Below, piece after piece: positions 62,202-64,000 of a DNA stretch of 64,000 nt. This stretch comes from Fuerstiella sp. GTDB taxonomy: Bacteria; Planctomycetota; Planctomycetia; Planctomycetales; Planctomycetaceae. The position numbers and the translations under genes are program-made. Location: assembly GCA_022447225.1 (NCBI GenBank), contig JAKVAZ010000006.1, positions 310,001-374,000 of the forward strand, given 5' to 3'. A model generated the notes under the pieces. It was given only the letters and a program-made list of their open reading frames with translations, had not been told where the DNA came from and made no database searches. Position 1 is the stretch's first letter. Each line of letters starts with the position of its first letter.

Positions 62202-63703
62202 TCAGAATCACGACCGATTCTGCGGTTACCCTCGATCTCGACTGGCTGCTGCTTGTGAGTGCCGAGCATGAGTCACTGCCTGCTGATCTCAATCAGACAA
62301 ATCGGCAGCTGAACGGAAAGCTTGCCTGTATTTGGAACAGAAAGGAGTTTGCCGGCAACTATTGCAGAACACTCAGCCTGCGGCAGCTGTCAGAAATCAC
62401 TCCTGTCAATCTGTTGCTGACCGGTGTGGGTCCAACAGACGAATTGAGTGCAGAACGGCTGCGTCGCTCACTGATCACGAGCCTGCGAAAAATCAACGAA
62501 CAACCAGACCTCCGAATCGGTGTCAGGTTTGCAGACCACCTGACCACCGCCTGGTCCGCAACAACACTCACAGAATTAGTCGCAGACTGTGTGACCGTGG
62601 CCGCCGTGGATGCAGGAATCCACAAGCAAAAGCCCTCACGATTCGATTTTACCGACGTACAAATCGCGGTCGATCAGCCACCGACAAATATTGATGACTA
62701 TATCGAGTCCGGAAGAATAATTGGCAGCGCGGTTGCCCGGACCCGCTGCATGGTCAATTGTTCGCCGTCTCACATGACCCCTGAACGTATGGTTGAGGAA
62801 GCCGGCCAGCTGGCTGAGCAACGTGATCTCGAATTTCAGGTGTTGGGTGCTGCAGATCTTACCCGGGAAAACATGAATGCCATGCTGGCCGTGGCGCAGG
62901 GCAGTCACCGTACTCCGTCGCTGGTGCGGCTGTCATGGCGCGGCAATCCGGACTGCACCGACGAAATTGCATTAGCCGGTAAAGGTGTCACTTTCGACAG
63001 CGGCGGACTTTCGATTAAGCCAGCTGAATCTATGGTTGCCATGAAGTCCGATATGGCTGGCGCGGCTACGGTCATGGAAGCCGTCGGGGCAGCTGCGTCT
63101 CTCAGACTTCCCGTGAATGTCACCGCCTGGCTCGGACTCGTCGAGAATATGATCAGCGGTCAGTCTTACCGACCGGGCGACGTCATCACGGCCCGAACCG
63201 GCACGACGATAGAAGTTCAAAACACGGATGCTGAAGGACGACTAGTCCTTGCGGATGTGCTGGCGTACGCGATTGACCACGGTACCACGCATCTCATCGA
63301 TCTGGCAACGCTGACGGGTGCCTGCGTTGTTGCTCTCGGCAAAGAAATCACCGGATTGTTTGCCGGATGTGAAGAATTGTCCGGAAGAATTCAGCAGGCG
63401 GCTTCTAATACCGGTGAAAACGTATGGCCGATGCCAATGCACGCGCATTTCGATGAATTACTGAAAAGCGATGTTGCAGATTGCCGAAACATCGGTCCAC
63501 GCTGGGGCGGTGCAGTCACGGCAGCCTGTTTTCTTCGCAAATTCGTGGGAACCACCCCCTGGGTCCATCTGGACATCGCTGGTCCGTCCTGGGCAGATAC
63601 TTCCACAGACTGGCGTGATTCAGGCGGGACGGGGGCAATGGTAAGAACACTTATCCGGCTACTCCGTCAGTGGCCGGTTGAGAGCCCTCCGGGGCGTTGT
63701 TGA
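62198..63703 (+). CDS. pepA: Leucyl aminopeptidase (M17)
   Basis: 501 residues starting at an ATG that overlaps the preceding stop. M17 aminopeptidases remove N-terminal residues in the cytoplasm as a hexamer with two metal ions. The C-terminal catalytic half has the canonical segments: ALAGKGVTFDSGGLSIKP with the catalytic Lys and Asp, MKSDMAGAATV, VENMISGQSYRPGDV, and NTDAEGRLVLADVLAYA with Asp and Glu ligands. The N-terminal half (about 1-160) is the variable macro-like domain. Length is normal. It is coupled to the zinc-ribbon protein upstream and followed by pgi 34 bases later. Confidence 0.96.
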   Translation: MIRITTDSAVTLDLDWLLLVSAEHESLPADLNQTNRQLNGKLACIWNRKEFAGNYCRTLSLRQLSEITPVNLLLTGVGPTDELSAERLRRSLITSLRKINEQPDLRIGVRFADHLTTAWSATTLTELVADCVTVAAVDAGIHKQKPSRFDFTDVQIAVDQPPTNIDDYIESGRIIGSAVARTRCMVNCSPSHMTPERMVEEAGQLAEQRDLEFQVLGAADLTRENMNAMLAVAQGSHRTPSLVRLSWRGNPDCTDEIALAGKGVTFDSGGLSIKPAESMVAMKSDMAGAATVMEAVGAAASLRLPVNVTAWLGLVENMISGQSYRPGDVITARTGTTIEVQNTDAEGRLVLADVLAYAIDHGTTHLIDLATLTGACVVALGKEITGLFAGCEELSGRIQQAASNTGENVWPMPMHAHFDELLKSDVADCRNIGPRWGGAVTAACFLRKFVGTTPWVHLDIAGPSWADTSTDWRDSGGTGAMVRTLIRLLRQWPVESPPGRC

Positions 63704-63737
63704 CCGTCGCCTGTATTCAGATTTTGAAAGGATTCCA

Positions 63738-64000
63738 TTGACGAATCTCGTCACTTACGACCCTTCTGCCGCCTTGGCAATCATACCGGACAATCGTTTT
63801 GCAGGGTTAGCCGGTGCACTTGAAGCCGCACGTAACGAGGTTCTGGCAGACGTTGAACTGTTCAAATCAGGCGAATCCGTGCCCAATGATAAACAGCCTC
63901 TTGACGCCGGATTTGTTTCCTGGCCGGAAGATCTGCTGCACGACATGAATCAGAACGGAGCAGACAGTCTGATTGCCCGGATCGAACGATGTGCCGAGCG
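63738..64000 (+). CDS. pgi: Glucose-6-phosphate isomerase, N-terminal part (cut by window edge)
   Basis: 87 codons are visible, starting at TTG (63738) with AAAGGA five bases upstream. They encode LVTYDPSAALAIIPDN, LEAARNEVLADVELFKSG, NDKQPLDAGFVSWPEDLLHD and DSLIARIERCAE, matching the N-terminal region of planctomycete glucose-6-phosphate isomerase (from memory of the family: 'KQPLDAGF' followed by a LLG-ARIL helix). The enzyme interconverts glucose- and fructose-6-phosphate in glycolysis. The catalytic part is outside the window, so the call rests on the N terminus only. Confidence 0.6.
   Translation, partial: MTNLVTYDPSAALAIIPDNRFAGLAGALEAARNEVLADVELFKSGESVPNDKQPLDAGFVSWPEDLLHDMNQNGADSLIARIERCAE

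Noticed and set aside
1-64000. CRISPR arrays, rRNA operons, intact insertion sequences and further tRNAs
   Set aside because: I looked for spaced direct repeats, conserved rRNA segments, transposase motifs and T-arm patterns. Only one tRNA and one recombinase remnant were found.

Overview
The window comes from the chromosome of a member of the Planctomycetota, most likely an aquatic, aerobic heterotroph. The evidence is family content: two DUF1501 proteins, a DUF1549/DUF1553 protein with a planctomycete cytochrome domain, a TIGR03067-type protein, Gfo/Idh/MocA oxidoreductases, a Cys-rich 'CCAPA' repeat protein, an MfnB-type enzyme of methanofuran synthesis and an LptD-like outer-membrane protein. 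No genus is assigned. Most genes stand alone or in pairs, separated by spacers of 300-600 bases. There is no rRNA, CRISPR array or prophage; the only mobile-element trace is a decayed tyrosine recombinase.

Layout. 1-2.3 kb: Gfo/Idh/MocA oxidoreductases, one edge-truncated and two overlapping. 3.4-7.7 kb: DUF1501 plus cytochrome-DUF1549-DUF1553 pair. 8.2 kb: tRNA-Ser(GCU). 8.6-10.4 kb: RnfD/NqrB-like membrane protein fused to TPRs. 11-15.6 kb: acpS, archaeal-type phosphoglycerate mutase, a DUF309 protein and purD. 16-21 kb: LptD-like protein and a secreted helical protein. 21.3-24.3 kb: rsmG, a sugar isomerase, mfnB and a Lys-rich protein. 24.5-25.1 kb: recombinase remnant. 25-30.4 kb: a lipoprotein of five repeated modules, a PQQ-propeller protein and a PIN-TRAM protein. 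30.9-33.1 kb: Cys-rich repeat protein and an EboD-like sugar phosphate cyclase. 34-42 kb: parvulin isomerase, alpha/beta hydrolase, and a repeat protein overlapping a large hybrid histidine kinase. 42-48.5 kb: nucleotidyltransferase and a four-gene transport operon (TAXI-TRAP receptor and permease, DUF3311-like protein, sodium:solute symporter). 49-50.8 kb: an HMA-domain lipoprotein interrupted by TGA and an M19 dipeptidase. 51-56.6 kb: DUF1501, TIGR03067-like protein, beta-helix protein, and a sugar-dehydrogenase/cytochrome fusion. 57-60.9 kb: DinB, multicopper oxidase and a SCO copper chaperone. 61.4-64 kb: zinc-ribbon/basic protein, leucyl aminopeptidase and the start of pgi.

The most striking observation is at 48998-49369. 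A small exported lipoprotein carries a heavy-metal-associated domain in which the first cysteine of the CxxC metal motif is encoded by TGA. The frame stays open to a TAA, a strong rho-independent terminator follows 31 bases later, and a short hairpin lies 17 bases after the TGA. This fits a selenocysteine (UxxC) metal-binding lipoprotein, with a nonsense mutation or sequence error as the alternative.

Functional themes are periplasmic and cell-surface work (Tat- or Sec-exported oxidoreductases, cytochromes, lipoproteins, Cys-rich surface protein, outer-membrane assembly), copper and metal handling (multicopper oxidase, SCO, HMA protein), and core metabolism (purine synthesis, glycolysis, CoA transfer to acyl carrier protein, aminopeptidase).
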